A DNA stretch of 64,000 nt from Bog-473 sp963743785 (GCA_963743785.1 CAVURD010000014.1:62001-126000); one strand, 5' to 3'. Counted from the stretch's first letter, positions 52,765-62,331 are shown. Numbers and translations are program-made. The notes: a model not told the origin generated them from the sequence alone.

Positions 52765-53599
52765 CGCCGGACTCCCGGGCGTCGACCGACGAATCGTGGA
52801 TCTCGTCGCCGAGGTACGCCGTAGTCACCTCGCTGTTGGACCGAACCACCTCCGGCGTGCCATCGGCGATGACCCGACCGAAGTTCAACACCACCAGCCG
52901 ATCGCACACCGACATGACCAGGTCCATATGGTGCTCGACGACCAGGACGCCCATCCGATCGCTGAGACTCCGGATGAGCGTCGCCAGGTCATCGATCTCG
53001 GCGTTGGAGAGCCCGCTGGCCGGCTCATCGAGCAGGAGCAGGCTCGGGTCCGCGATCAGCACCCGGGCCAGCGCCGTGCGCTTTTGAATGGCGTAGGGCA
53101 GGACGGCAGGGTGATGGTGGGCGTAGCCCCCCACGCCGAGCTCGTCGAGCAACTCCCGAGCACGTGTCGCGGCTCGTTGCTCCTCCCGACTGGAGCGCCA
53201 CAGGCCGAGGAAGGCGGATCCGATATCCGCCCGCAACCCGACTTGGGCGCCCGCCATCACGTTCTCCAACACCGTCAGCCCGGCAAAGAGGCCGACGCCC
53301 TGAAGCGTCCGGGCGATCCCGAGCTTGGTCAGACCGTGCGGGTGCACATGCCGCAGTGACGTCCCGTCGTAGGTGACCACTCCCGAGTCGGCCCGTACAA
53401 ACCCGGAGATGACATTGAAGAGCGTGGTCTTCCCAGCTCCATTGGGCCCGATCACGCCGACGATCTCCCCCTGATCGGCCGACATGGAGACCTGGTCCAG
53501 GGCCAGAAGCCCTCCGAAACCCACACTCAACTCGGCGACCCGGAGCGTCTTGCCATCACCCTCGGAGCGAGCACGCGGCGCGGACTCAACTGAGGTCAT
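52757..53599 (-). CDS. livG: Branched-chain amino-acid ABC transporter ATPase, LivG type
   Basis: First gene of LIV system 2, 280 residues: Walker A GPNGAGKTT, GIARTLQGVGLFAGLTVLENV, Walker B LLLLDEPASGLS, and switch His EHHMDLVMSV. The signature segment is diverged (LPYAIQKRTALARVL), which is usual for LivG. Short acidic tail after TTAYLGDEIHD. Order livG-F-H-M-K differs from system 1, where the binding protein comes first. Confidence 0.92.
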   Translation of the reverse strand: MTSVESAPRARSEGDGKTLRVAELSVGFGGLLALDQVSMSADQGEIVGVIGPNGAGKTTLFNVISGFVRADSGVVTYDGTSLRHVHPHGLTKLGIARTLQGVGLFAGLTVLENVMAGAQVGLRADIGSAFLGLWRSSREEQRAATRARELLDELGVGGYAHHHPAVLPYAIQKRTALARVLIADPSLLLLDEPASGLSNAEIDDLATLIRSLSDRMGVLVVEHHMDLVMSVCDRLVVLNFGRVIADGTPEVVRSNSEVTTAYLGDEIHDSSVDARESGDA

Positions 53600-54179
53600 C
53601 TAAGTCCCGAGGACCAAAAAGGGATCTACGGCCAAAATGGCACACCCGTTCAGCGGCATTCCCAACCCACCCCCTTTCGGCACATCGAACATTACCGACA
53701 TTGCAACTCAATTGCATTGGGTTCGTCATGGACTCGACTCGTGGGTACTCACCGTTGGGTACTGCTACACCAACAGCGGGGTGCCTTCAGGTCTCTGGTA
53801 AGGCAGCGCAAGTCAACGCTCAACAACTAGCGGTGGAAGCCGCACGAACATTCGTTGGGCTGGCCGGCCTGGTGACGTTACCGATCTCGATTTGTGGGAC
53901 GCAGTGCCGAATGAAAGGGCCTCGGCGGAACTTGAATCCCCAGGGAATAGCGGCACCACTCGATTCATCTCTTCGATTGGTTCCACGCCCTCCGATGCAC
54001 CCGAACCGCCCACGACTCCATCAGCACCTCGCATAACTCCAACTATTCATGGATTAGTTCTGTTCGCGAGAGTTGCCTGCCCATAAGCGGCGCGTCGGGG
54101 ATAGGCCGATAGACGATTCAGGATGAACTTTTGGGGACAGTTCGTCTTTGCGGTCAGATATGGTTACAACGAGCCCGGG
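53600..54179. other. Intergenic region, no supported gene
   Basis: About 580 bp with lower GC than the neighbours. Short frames on both strands (for example 53813-54034 minus and 53892-54086 plus) have no recognisable domain and atypical composition. It must contain the promoter of the second LIV operon, but no clear -35/-10 pair could be fixed. May hold remnants of a decayed gene. Confidence 0.55.
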
Positions 54180-54600
54180 TCACTTGGACTGTGTGAAGCG
54201 CAGCTTGTTCCCCGATGGGTCATGGAATTGGGCGTCTATTCCGTATGGCATTTCCGTGGGTTCCATGATGAACTCCACGCCGCGGTCCTTTAGCTCAAGG
54301 AAGGTCGCCTGGCAGTCGTCTGTTGCGAAGTGGAAACTGCCAATCACTCCTTGGGCGATAAAATCACGCAGCTGCTTGGCCAGGTCGCCGTCGACTACTG
54401 GTGGACCTGGAACCGTCAAGATAAACGACAAATCGGGCTGACTGGTGGGACCAACCGTCAGCCAACGGTAGTTACCCATTTCTGCAACGGTGACATCCTC
54501 GCGCACTTCCATGCCCAGCTTCTTGGTGTAGAAGTCAAGCGCCTCGTCCTGATCATGGACCCCAAACCGTTGCGTGAGTCAGCTTCTCGAGCACCATCAT
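54180..54600 (-). CDS. VOC-superfamily protein (one frameshift)
   Basis: The ATG-ATG at 54600 follows GGAGGA and reads MVLEKLTHATVW; after a GGGG run at about 54553-54560 the next frame continues VHDQDEALDFYTKKLGMEVRED. Together THATVWVHDQDEALDFYTKKLG is the textbook start of the glyoxalase family that accompanies AraC regulators. SFHFATDDCQATFLELKDRGVEF and FHDPSGNKLRF complete it (about 139 residues). Lies 28 bp after the AraC gene. Confidence 0.85.
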
Positions 54601-54628
54601 TCCTCCGTCCGTCGATCTTGAAATGACC

Positions 54629-55066
54629 TTAAACAGTTCGTTTGGCGTTGTCTTCTCGAAAACTGCTGTTCTGGTGTGGACGCCCCCAGGCTTGCAGCAC
54701 GCAGGCCGGTATACGAGCTCGATCGGTGGCCGGCGGGAACTTTGCTCGGTAGGCAGTTGGCGAGCAGCCGAAGTAGCGCGCGAAGGAGGTCGTGAATGAG
54801 CCGACACTGTCGAGTCCGACGCTCACACAGAGGTCTGCGACTTTACGATCAGTATTGCGAAGGAGCGCTGCTGCTCTTTCCAGTCGGCGCGTCAGTACGT
54901 AATGGTGAGGTGCCTCACCAAACGTCCTACGGAACTCTCGGCTGAAGTGTGCCGGAGACAATCGAGCAGCGTCGGCGAGGACCGGAATCGCCAGTGGCTC
55001 GAAGTATCTGCAGTCCATCAAATCTTTGGCCCGAAGCAGGTGGCGAGCACGAGGAACAGAAGCCAC
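54629..55066 (-). CDS. AraC-family regulator, HTH-only form
   Basis: About 145 residues from GTG 55066, essentially the two helix-turn-helix motifs: IPVLADAARLSPAHFSREFRRTFGEAPHHYVLTRRLERAAALLR and VADLCVSVGLDSVGSFTTSFARYFGCSPTAYR. No ligand-binding domain precedes it. AraC-VOC gene pairs are frequent in actinobacteria and the regulator probably controls the VOC gene. Start codon choice is uncertain; the open frame extends to 55129. Confidence 0.85.
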   Translation of the reverse strand: MASVPRARHLLRAKDLMDCRYFEPLAIPVLADAARLSPAHFSREFRRTFGEAPHHYVLTRRLERAAALLRNTDRKVADLCVSVGLDSVGSFTTSFARYFGCSPTAYRAKFPPATDRARIPACVLQAWGRPHQNSSFREDNAKRTV

Positions 55067-55575
55067 ATTCTCCAGTATTGTCGGAGAGCGACACGAGTGC
55101 CTGGCCCAGCCACCACGCGATAACTTCACGCCAGACCCGTCGAGTTTGTGCTGAACCAGCCAACTGATCGAGCGGGATCCTCAATATCAAACAGGTATCT
55201 AACCGAGACCCGGCGCTCGTCGGGATCAGGTCGAGCCGGTCTTGTCTCGCCTCTCTAGGCCCGGGTGTCCCCATAAGTTAATCGACCGCTGCGCACCAGA
55301 GTCGCCCAGTACGCCGGGTTCGCAACACCCTGCAGCCACAAATGGAGAGTCGGTGCTTCCTTTCGCGAGCATGGTTACGTGTCGAAGTTGAATAGCCCGT
55401 AGCTGGGGTTACCAATGACCAACTATTCGTTCGGGGACCTGGTCGTCGGATGGGAAGTTCGCCCAGGAACATCAATCGCGACTGGACAAGAGGGGCACGT
55501 GTCGCTTGGGATAGACGGACAACGATTCCCTTTTCATTCGCTTTGGGACGTGAATGAAATCGAGAAAGGCAGATC
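55067..55575. other. Intergenic region between divergent AraC and SDR genes
   Basis: About 500 bp of mixed composition without a convincing gene. GAAAGGCAGATC before the SDR ATG is its ribosome site. No clear palindrome found. Confidence 0.5.
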
Positions 55576-56415
55576 ATGACCTTGAACTGGCTCATAACTG
55601 GTAGTTCTCGCGGCTTTGGATGGGAGCTCGCCAAAGCTGCGCTTGACCGCGGCGACAACCTCGTCGCTACAGCTCGGCGTCCAGAGCAGCTCGACCCACT
55701 GGTCAAGTCGTACGGCGAGAGCGTCAACACCGTCGCACTCGATGTCACCGACGCCGCCTCCGCACGCGCCGCGGTCCAGACGGCGATCGACAACTTCGGA
55801 TCCCTCGACGTCGTGGTGAACAACGCCGGTTACGCCAACAGCGCCCCAATTGAAGAGATGGCTGATGATGACTTTCGGGCGCAAATCGAGACGAACCTGT
55901 TCGGGGTGTTCAACGTCACCAAGGCTGCCCTTCCGGTCCTGCACAAACAACGTTCCGGTCACTTCGTCCAATTTTCCTCGATCGGTGGCCGAGTCGGCGG
56001 ATCTCCCGGGTTGGGTGCGTACCAGACTGCGAAGTTTGGCGTCGAAGGCTTCTCCGAGGTCCTCAACGCCGAGGTGAAGCCGCTCGGCATCAAAGTCACC
56101 ATTATCGAGCCCGGTGGGTTCCGCACCGACTGGGGTGGCTCATCCATGGGAACGCAGCCGGTGGGCGACGACTACGAGCAGACGGTCGGCGAGATGAACC
56201 GTTACCGCGAGTCCACTGTTGCGACCTGGCGAGGTGACCCGGTCCGGGCGGCCAGGATCATTCTCGACCTCGTCGACTTGGACGATCCGCCACTGCGCTT
56301 GTTGCTCGGTGCCGGCGCGGTCGAATCCGCGGCAAAGTCCTCCCAGGCTCGCGCTCAGGAAGCCGAACAATGGGCCGACGTCAGTCTGTCAGCCGACTTT
56401 CCGGACGGCGAGTAA
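55576..56415 (+). CDS. Short-chain dehydrogenase/reductase
   Basis: A 279-residue SDR: WLITGSSRGFGWELAKAALDRGDNLVATARRPEQL opening with the cofactor Arg pair typical of NADP use, NNAGYANSAPIEEM, catalytic Ser in FSSIGGRVGGSPGLGAYQTAKFGVEGFSE with Tyr and Lys in YQTAK. Substrate unknown. Followed after 8 bp by a PPOX-family gene in the same direction. Confidence 0.93.
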   Translation: MTLNWLITGSSRGFGWELAKAALDRGDNLVATARRPEQLDPLVKSYGESVNTVALDVTDAASARAAVQTAIDNFGSLDVVVNNAGYANSAPIEEMADDDFRAQIETNLFGVFNVTKAALPVLHKQRSGHFVQFSSIGGRVGGSPGLGAYQTAKFGVEGFSEVLNAEVKPLGIKVTIIEPGGFRTDWGGSSMGTQPVGDDYEQTVGEMNRYRESTVATWRGDPVRAARIILDLVDLDDPPLRLLLGAGAVESAAKSSQARAQEAEQWADVSLSADFPDGE

Positions 56416-56423
56416 CCCTCGAG

Positions 56424-56828
56424 GTGGACATCCGAACGATGCGCAGGCGCGTCCATGAAGCTCGCGTCGGTCGCTTGGCCACCGTCCGTCCTGACGGACG
56501 GCCTCACGTCGTGCCCTGTTGCTTCGCTGTTGAGGGCGAGCTCATCTACTCGGCGGTCGATGCCAAGCCAAAGACGTCCTTGGCGCTGCGCCGGCTCGAG
56601 AACGTGCGAGTGACCCCTTCGGTGTCCTTGCTGATCGACCACTACGGCGAGGACTGGTCGACCCTGTGGTGGATCCGCATCGATGGGACCGCCCGGGTGA
56701 TCGAATCGGGTGGCCAGCGCGAGCGGGCGCTCGATCACCTTCGCTCCAAGTACGAGCAGTACGTGCGAGAGCCGCCGCCTGGTCCTGTGATCGCCATCGA
56801 GATCACCGCCTGGCGGGCTTGGCCTTAG
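56424..56828 (+). CDS. PPOX-class (probably F420-dependent) oxidoreductase
   Basis: About 134 residues of split-barrel flavin/F420-binding fold: RVHEARVGRLATVRPDGRPHVVPCCFAVEGELIYSAVDAKPK, then NVRVTPSVSLLIDHYGEDWSTLWWIRIDGTARVIES and YVREPPPGPVIAIEITAWRAW. This matches the actinobacterial PPOX class F420-dependent group. Start is GTG 56424 or ATG 56439. Likely co-transcribed with the SDR. Confidence 0.88.
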   Translation: MDIRTMRRRVHEARVGRLATVRPDGRPHVVPCCFAVEGELIYSAVDAKPKTSLALRRLENVRVTPSVSLLIDHYGEDWSTLWWIRIDGTARVIESGGQRERALDHLRSKYEQYVREPPPGPVIAIEITAWRAWP

Positions 56829-57170
56829 CGGAGCCACGCCTTTGGCAAATGCGCGCTCGGAAGAAGATCGTTCGCCCGGTGGGACTTGGCTCATCCCAAG
56901 GCCATGCGAACGCCCCAAACCTTCCCGCCCCTTCACCCGCCGCATATCCGCGGATCAGAACCTGAATCACTTCGGACCTTTTTGGTGACTTGGGTGCCAA
57001 GGAAAGCGCTGTTCAGAAGGTAACTGAGTTGTCGGTTGGGTGACCGCCATGCACCCCGTTTTCCGCGAGATCACGCCCGTGGGCTCTTGAAACTAAGCCA
57101 CCGAGCGAAGACGCACGGGACCCTGTTCCCCCGTTCTCCTTTCCATCCTGCATCGCGATATCATGATGTC
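56829..57170. other. Intergenic region upstream of the toxin-antitoxin pair
   Basis: About 340 bp without a supported gene. The 3' end holds ATCATGAT (57160-57167) just before the antitoxin ATG; otherwise nothing recognised. Confidence 0.55.
57160..57167. promoter_or_regulatory. Candidate antitoxin operator
   Basis: ATCATGAT is an 8-bp perfect palindrome inside an imperfect GATATCATGATGTC, ending 3 bp before the antitoxin ATG. RHH antitoxins usually bind such sites to repress their own operon. Confidence 0.4.
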
Positions 57171-57380
57171 ATGGCTAAGCAAACCACTGTACGACTGCCA
57201 GAGGATCTGGCTGAAGAGGCGGAAGCGGTTGCACGCGTCAATGGCATCAGTGTCAATGCGCTCATCATCGAGTCGCTCTCGGCAGAGATCGCCCGGGTTC
57301 GAGCTGACAAGGAGTTCACGACCCGAGTCAGCAAGCTCCTCAAGCGAGATAAGGAGCTGCTCGACCGGCTTGCCCGGTGA
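57171..57380 (+). CDS. Ribbon-helix-helix antitoxin
   Basis: A 69-residue CopG/RHH protein: TTVRLPEDLAEEAEAVARVNGISVNALIIESLSAEI is the full beta-helix-helix, followed by a basic/acidic helical tail (KEFTTRVSKLLKRDKELLDRLAR) that probably wraps the toxin. Its stop overlaps the doc-like GTG as GTGA. Neutralises the Doc-type toxin and likely autoregulates. Confidence 0.88.
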   Translation: MAKQTTVRLPEDLAEEAEAVARVNGISVNALIIESLSAEIARVRADKEFTTRVSKLLKRDKELLDRLAR

Positions 57381-57818
57381 CCCGATTCATTACTCTCGCT
57401 GAATTCTGGTGGCTCGCCGAGCAGGTTACCGGAATCAATGCCGAAGTTTTGGGCAAGTCCGGAAGTCATAACCTCGCCGACTCGGCACTTCATGCCCCTC
57501 AAGCCAGCTTCGGCGGTCAAGACTTCTACCCAGACTTGATCGACAAGGCAGCCGTACTTGCATGTCGCATGGCGTGGAATCATCCACTGCCCGACGGCAA
57601 CAAAAGAGCGAGTTGGGCGTGTCTCGTGACCTTCCTCGCTCTGAATGATGTCGTCTGGGAGCCTGACCTACTTGACGTCGTTGAGGCTGAGTCGGCGATC
57701 CTGCCGTGGCGCACACGAGGTCGATGAAGCTTGGTTTGCCAACTGGCTCCGCCAACGAATCCGTCCTCGTAGGTCACATGGGAAGGTCGGGCGGGCTCGG
57801 TGCGCTGGCATCTTCTGA
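57377..57818 (+). CDS. Doc-type Fic-fold toxin (one frameshift near the 3' end)
   Basis: A death-on-curing family protein: FITLAEFWWLAEQVTGINAEVL opening, SALHAPQASFGGQDFYPDLIDKAAVLACRMAWNHPLPDGNKRASW with the Fic motif HPLPDGNKRAS (Doc: HxFxxGNKR). In other Doc proteins this phosphorylates EF-Tu. The first frame stops at 57727 after ILPWRTRGR; switching at about 57700 instead continues EVDEAWFANWLRQRIRPRR, the expected last helix, to a stop at 57816-57818. Start GTG overlaps the antitoxin stop. Confidence 0.85.
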
Positions 57819-57922
57819 GGGTGTGTGAGGAATGTGGGGTGGTTAGAGGTATGTACACGATTCTTGTCGTTGGATGACATGACGAGGAACCCGACGTGAG
57901 ACGTAGCAGCCGGGTTGGGATG

Positions 57923-58388
57923 CTAGCTCGCCAGGTCCTTGAACACCGACGTACTGGTGGGAGTCTCGGCGGCCACCGGAAAGTGGAACCCGCAGACCGG
58001 GCAGGGCTCGGACAAGGTCTTCTGCTCGTACTCGAGCTCGTAGGCACTTGTCCTCGAACTTGCCACAGGTGGGGCAGATGCGCAGGAGCCTGGTGCCCAC
58101 CAGCTCGAAGTTGTTGATGATGTCCTCCATGATGGCTCCGTTGGCCGCCCACTCCTTGGCGTGCTTGTGGTACGTGTCCATGTGCCAGTCGTTGAGCGCC
58201 TCCTTGCTCGCCCACATGCTGACCTCGTTGTACCAGCCGGGTTCGTCGGGGTGCTCCCACCAGGTGAGGTGGAGAAACCCGGCTTGGTCATCAAGTGGTG
58301 GCGGACGTCGTTGAAGACGGTGCGGAACTTGTCGTAGGCGTCCGGGACTCGAAAAGCGGACTCGCTGCATGCTCAGGTAGACGGCCAT
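57923..58388 (-). CDS. Antibiotic biosynthesis monooxygenase-like protein with C-terminal zinc ribbon (several frameshifts)
   Basis: Pieced from three frames: MAVYLSMQRVRFSSP, then DAYDKFRTVFNDVRHHLMTKPGF (from about 58345), then LHLTWWEHPDEPGWYNEVSMWASKEALNDWHMDTYHKHAKEW (from about 58275), and finally YELEYEQKTLSEPCPVCGFHFPV (from about 58035) to a stop at 57923. The first part is an ABM-type dimeric alpha/beta barrel; CPTCG and CPVCG near the end form a zinc ribbon. ABM proteins act on aromatic or sulfur compounds, but the role in this nitrogen cluster is unknown. Confidence 0.7.
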
Positions 58389-58473
58389 GGTCTTGCTCGG
58401 CTTCCTTTCGACTCGAAGTCAATCATTCGATGGGATCCGATCGGCTGATCGGCAGCCGCGGACGCGTCGCCAT

Positions 58474-59016
58474 TCAGACGGTGATGCCCTCCACCGCCAT
58501 CTCCTTGCCGATCCGGCGCCTGACGTCGCGGGCCGTGTCGCCTTCGACGAGCCGCCTCCAGCGGGGCACCTCCGGGGTGACCACCAGCACGTGGTCGACA
58601 CCCGCGGGCCCGGGCCGCCTGGGCGATGGTCTTGGCGTAGCGCCGGGTGGACGCCACCTGGCCCCAGGCTTCGACGCCGGCTCGCTCCAGGCGCTCGATG
58701 GCCTTGGCCACGAGGGCCCGTTGCTCGTCCATCTCCTTCCGGGTGGGCATGAGCCCCGGGCTGGGCAGCCCGAACGACGATCCGTAGATCCGGGCGATGG
58801 TGACGACGGCCACCGGACGGCCACCGCTGAGCTGCGACGGCCCGGCGGATCACCGCCGGCGGGATGGCGATGCCCACCGTGGCGATGAGGACGGCCGAGG
58901 ACTGGGTCGGTTGCGTGTCCCACTTGGCCCTTCGGAACCGGCTCCGGGCCGGTCGGGACTGCGGCTCCTCCACCACGCTCGCCGGTTCGGGCGCTCACCG
59001 GCGCGTCAGCCGGCAT
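58474..59016 (-). CDS. Universal stress protein-like (several frameshifts)
   Basis: ATG 59016 overlaps the permease stop. Segments in different frames read VEEPQSRPARSRFRRAKWDTQPTQSSAVLIATVGIAIPPAVIRRAV, then VAVVTIARIYGSSFGLPSPGLMPTRKEMDEQRALVAKAIERLERAGVEAWGQV, then VDHVLVVTPEVPRWRRLVEGDTARDVRRRIGKEMAVEGITV. The strand-helix order fits the UspA fold (about 180 residues). At least three switches are needed. Ligand and role unknown; it follows the permease gene in the same operon. Confidence 0.62.
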   Translation of the reverse strand: MPADAPVSARTGERGGGAAVPTGPEPVPKGQVGHATDPVLGRPHRHGGHRHPAGGDPPGRRSSAVAVRWPSSPSPGSTDRRSGCPARGSCPPGRRWTSNGPSWPRPSSAWSEPASKPGARWRPPGATPRPSPRRPGPAGVDHVLVVTPEVPRWRRLVEGDTARDVRRRIGKEMAVEGITV

Positions 59017-60633
59017 CGGGGGCGTTGCCCGGCGCTGGGCTGATTCCGGCGGCCTCCATGTCGATGGCGTCCATGTGGGCCGGGTCCAAGACGTGGGGCT
59101 CCTTCATGTCGCCGAAGTCGATGCCGCCGGGCGACCCCACCACGATGGGCAGGCGGCTCAACGGCGCCACGCCGTCCCGCCGGTCGGTCATCCTGCGCCA
59201 CAGGTGCAGCGGCACGTAGGCGGCCACGACGGCGAAGCCCGAGGAGGTAGAGGGTGTGCCCTTGCCCGGGGCCGACCACGATGTCCGGCGATCCCCACCC
59301 GCCGACGAAGTAGACGAAGGTGAGGAAGAGCCCCATGGCCAAGGCGATCCATCGGACGTAGCCGGGCAGGCGGAACGGGCTGATCTGGTCCGTGCTGGAA
59401 CTGGCGCACCAGAAGTACCCGAAGAGCGCCGCGATGATGGCGATGAGGTAGCCCACGTTGGAGAAGATGTAGATGCGCACCGGCGACCCGAACAGCGCCA
59501 CGACCATGGCGCAGACCAGGTTGAAGAACATGGCGTGATCGGGAGCGTGGTGCTTGTTCTTGTGGGCGAAGAACTTGGGGATCAGCCGGTCTTCCGAGGC
59601 CTGGAACAGCGAGCGGCCCACACCCATGATGGCGTTGAGCACCGACAGCAGCAGGGCGCCGATGAGCGGGATGCCGATCAGGTACTTGACCCAGCCGGCG
59701 GAGCCGAAGATGTGATCGGCGAAGCTGGTGTAGAGCGGTCAACGGGTCGGAGGACTTGAGCGACGCCCCGAGCACGGCCACGAAGACGATGGCGGTGGCG
59801 GCGTAGATGAACAGCCCGTAGAGGCCCTCGGCGGTGAGGGCGATCTTGGCGTCCCGACTGCGGGTCACGGCACTCGGCCGACGTAGCAGGCGGCCGCCTC
59901 CACGCCGATGCCGTTCCAGCTGATGACGAAGAGCCAACTCATGACGAAGGCGAACGCCGGCCGTCTTCGGATCGGCGAAGTGGAAGCCGGAGACGTTGGA
60001 CCAGTGGAAGGTGCTGGGCTTGAAGACCGGCAGGATGACCAGCAGGGTGATCGGCACCATGGAGACGATGCCGAGGACGGTGGCGAAGCCGGTGCCGAGG
60101 CGGACCCCCAGGTAGCAGGGGATGAAGAGGACCACCAGCCCGACCAGGGTGATGACCAGCACCCCGATGCCCTCCGGCGTGCCGAGGCCCCGAGCGGATC
60201 CACCGATCCGGCCCAGCGGCACATGGAACAGCACGGCGATGTAGCTGGCGGCCAGGATCATGTTGATCGGCGCCACCGGGAACCACCCGAGCCAGTAGCT
60301 CCAACCGGACACCCCCCGATGTGGCGTGCGGTGGACTCGCCCAGGGGCCTGAAGGCTCTCGTAGGCGTAGGACGGCGTCCCTCCGGTGCGGTGCGGCCAC
60401 AGGGCGGCCAGCTCCCCCATGCACAGGCACACCACCAAGGCGATCACCTGGATCCCGATGAGGCACGGAATGGCGGCCGCCCCCATGGCCTGGACGGCGA
60501 AGGGGGTGATGCCGGTGACCAGGATGACCCCGGCCAGGCCGATGACGAAGGCACCCCGCCAGTTGATACTTCGCTCGAGCGACGTGGCCACCTCGCCGGG
60601 CGGCCCTGCGGTGACGCTGGTATCGGTGCTCAT
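59006..60633 (-). CDS. APC-family amino-acid permease (several frameshifts)
   Basis: From ATG 60633, preceded by AAGGGAG: SLERSINWRGAFVIGLAGVILVTGITPFAVQAMGAAAIP and VIALVVCLCMGELAALWPHRTGGTPSYAYES are the first helices of an APC permease, with WSYWLGWFPVAPINMILAASYI and further helices in other frames. Later segments LNAIMGVGRSLFQASEDRLIPKFFAHKNKHHAPDHAMFFNLVCAM and IYIFSNVGYLIAIIAALFGYFWC are typical of the family C-terminal half. At least four switches occur. Probably imports an amino acid or amine used by the adjacent glutamine synthetase. Confidence 0.82.
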
Positions 60634-60725
60634 GGCTTCATCTCCCTTGAAACGGTTGAGGGTGTGGGGATTGCGCTGACTGTTCGGTGGTGCATGGGTG
60701 ACGGGAGACGGGGTGGGCATGGCGG

Positions 60726-62136
60726 TCAGATGGCGCTCAGGTAGCGATCGAGTTCCCAGGGGGTGACCTCGGCGTGCGAGGACCGGACCTCGGCCCGCTT
60801 GGTGGCGACGAAGTAGTCGACGTAGTCCCCTTCGGGGGTCTTGCCGAGACCTTCCCGGAGCACGTCGATCCGCCTCGAGGTGTTCGAGCGCGTGCCAGAG
60901 GGTCATCGGCATCGACACGAGCCCGCGCTCGGCGGCCTCCTCCTCGGTCAGTTTGAGGAGGTTCGAGCTCGCAGGGATCTCCGGGATTCAGCTTCCGCTC
61001 GATGCCGTCGAGGCCGGCGGCGATGATGGCGCTGATGGTCAGATACGGATTGGCCGAACCGTCGATGCACCGATCCTCGACCCGGCCCGGAGTCGGGCAC
61101 CCGGAGCATGTGGGTTCGGTCGTTGCCCCCGTAGGTGGCGAAGACCGGCGACCACGCCGCTCCCGAATCCGGCGCGGCGCTGGCCAGCCGCTTGTAGGAG
61201 TTGACCGTCGGGCAGGTAACCGCCGCCAGGGCCTGGGCGTGCTCGAGGAGGCCGGCGATGAACGAGTAGCCCAGGGCCGACATGCCGAGCCCACGGCTGT
61301 CGCTCGGGTCGGCGAAGAGCTCGCTGTCGTCCTCGTCCCACATGCTCAGGTGCATGTGGAGCCCGTTCCCGGTCAGATTGGAGAACGGCTTGGGCATGAA
61401 GGTGGCCAACATGCCGGCCTCGGCGGCGAGCGAGTGGACCATGTAGCGGAACACGATGACCCGGTCCGCCGTGGTCATCGGATCGGCGTACTCGAAGTTC
61501 TGCTCGAACTGCCCGTTGGCGTCCTCGTGGTCGTTGGCGTAGTTGGCCCACCGAGGGCGTTCATGTGGCGGGAGACCGGTGGTCAGGTGGTCGTACATCC
61601 GGGTGAGGGCGCGGGCGTCGTAGCAGGGGGCCTTGGCCTGGTCCAAGGGATCGGCCACCTCGATGCCACCCGAAGCCGACCGGCGGACCAGGAAGTACTC
61701 GACCTCGGCGCCGACCTTCAGGGCGAAGCCCGATGCGGCCGAGCCGTTCGAGCTGCCGGCGCAGGATGACCCGGGGAGCGAAGGGCCAGGGCTCACCGAG
61801 GACGTAGGGGTCGCACTGGATGATGCCGAGGCCCGGGCGCCAGGGAGCCGGCATGTACGAACTGAGGTCGGGCATGGCCAGGATGTCCGGGGAGGACGGC
61901 GATCTGGCCCATCGGCCCGGCGGCGAACCCGGCGAAACCGGCCCCGTCGGCCATGAGCCCGTCGATGGCCGAGACGGGCACCATCTTGGCGCACGGCTTG
62001 CCGTGCAGGTCCACGAACATGGCGAAGAGGAACTCGACCCCGTCCCTCTTGGTGGCAGCGACGAGCTCCTCCTCGGTGGTGATCGGCCCCGATGCTCTGC
62101 GACTCATCGGGGCGGATCAACTCGGGATGTACTCAT
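60726..62136 (-). CDS. glnT: Type III glutamine synthetase (GlnT-like; several frameshifts)
   Basis: GlnA-fold ligase; type III members act in ammonia assimilation or as gamma-glutamylmethylamide synthetases. Readable segments: TTEEELVAATKRDGVEFLFAMFVDLHGKPCAKMVPVSAI (N-terminus), AEVEYFLVRRS with metal-binding Glu, the hallmark NDHEDANGQFEQNFEYADP, MATFMPKPFSNLTGNGLHMHLSMWDE, NSYKRLASAAPDSGAAWSPVFATYGGNDRTHMLR, then VEDRCIDGSANPYLTISAIIAAGLDGIE in another frame and GKTPEGDYVDYFVATKRAEV near the end, stop at 60726. At least five switches. ATG 62107 starts the main frame; ATG 62136 with GGAG upstream opens a neighbouring frame and may be the real start. Confidence 0.85.
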
Positions 62137-62193
62137 CGATGCTCCATCGCCTCCTTGCCCTACGCCATCGTCATCGACCCCCACTGTCAACAA

Positions 62194-62257
62194 TGTTGCC
62201 TCATGGGAAACAGCCGATGGTTTCCACATCTGTTGCGAAGTGTTGCCCGCGTGTTAA
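62194..62257. repeat. Four TGTTGC/TGTTAA half-sites
   Basis: TGTTGC at 62194, 62231 and 62241 and TGTTAA at 62252, all in one orientation; the last three start 10 and 11 bp apart, one helical turn. CAACAATGTTG (62188-62198) makes the first part of a palindrome. The spacing suggests side-by-side binding by a regulator. Confidence 0.5.
62206..62225. promoter_or_regulatory. GGAAAC/GTTTCC inverted repeat in the glnT upstream region
   Basis: GGAAAC (62206-62211), 8-nt spacer, GTTTCC (62220-62225), 70 bp before the 62136 start. The same GTTTCC unit recurs at 62332 and 63144. Confidence 0.45.
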
Positions 62258-62331
62258 CAGCACGCCGGCCGCCGCGTGCGATTGCGCCGGTCAGCCGGTG
62301 GCATCGGCACGCCGTGTTTATCTGTGAGTGA

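Noticed and set aside
53701..54036. A 111-codon plus-strand frame upstream of the second LIV operon
   Set aside because: No domain, no ribosome site, odd composition; overlapped by an equally unconvincing minus-strand frame.
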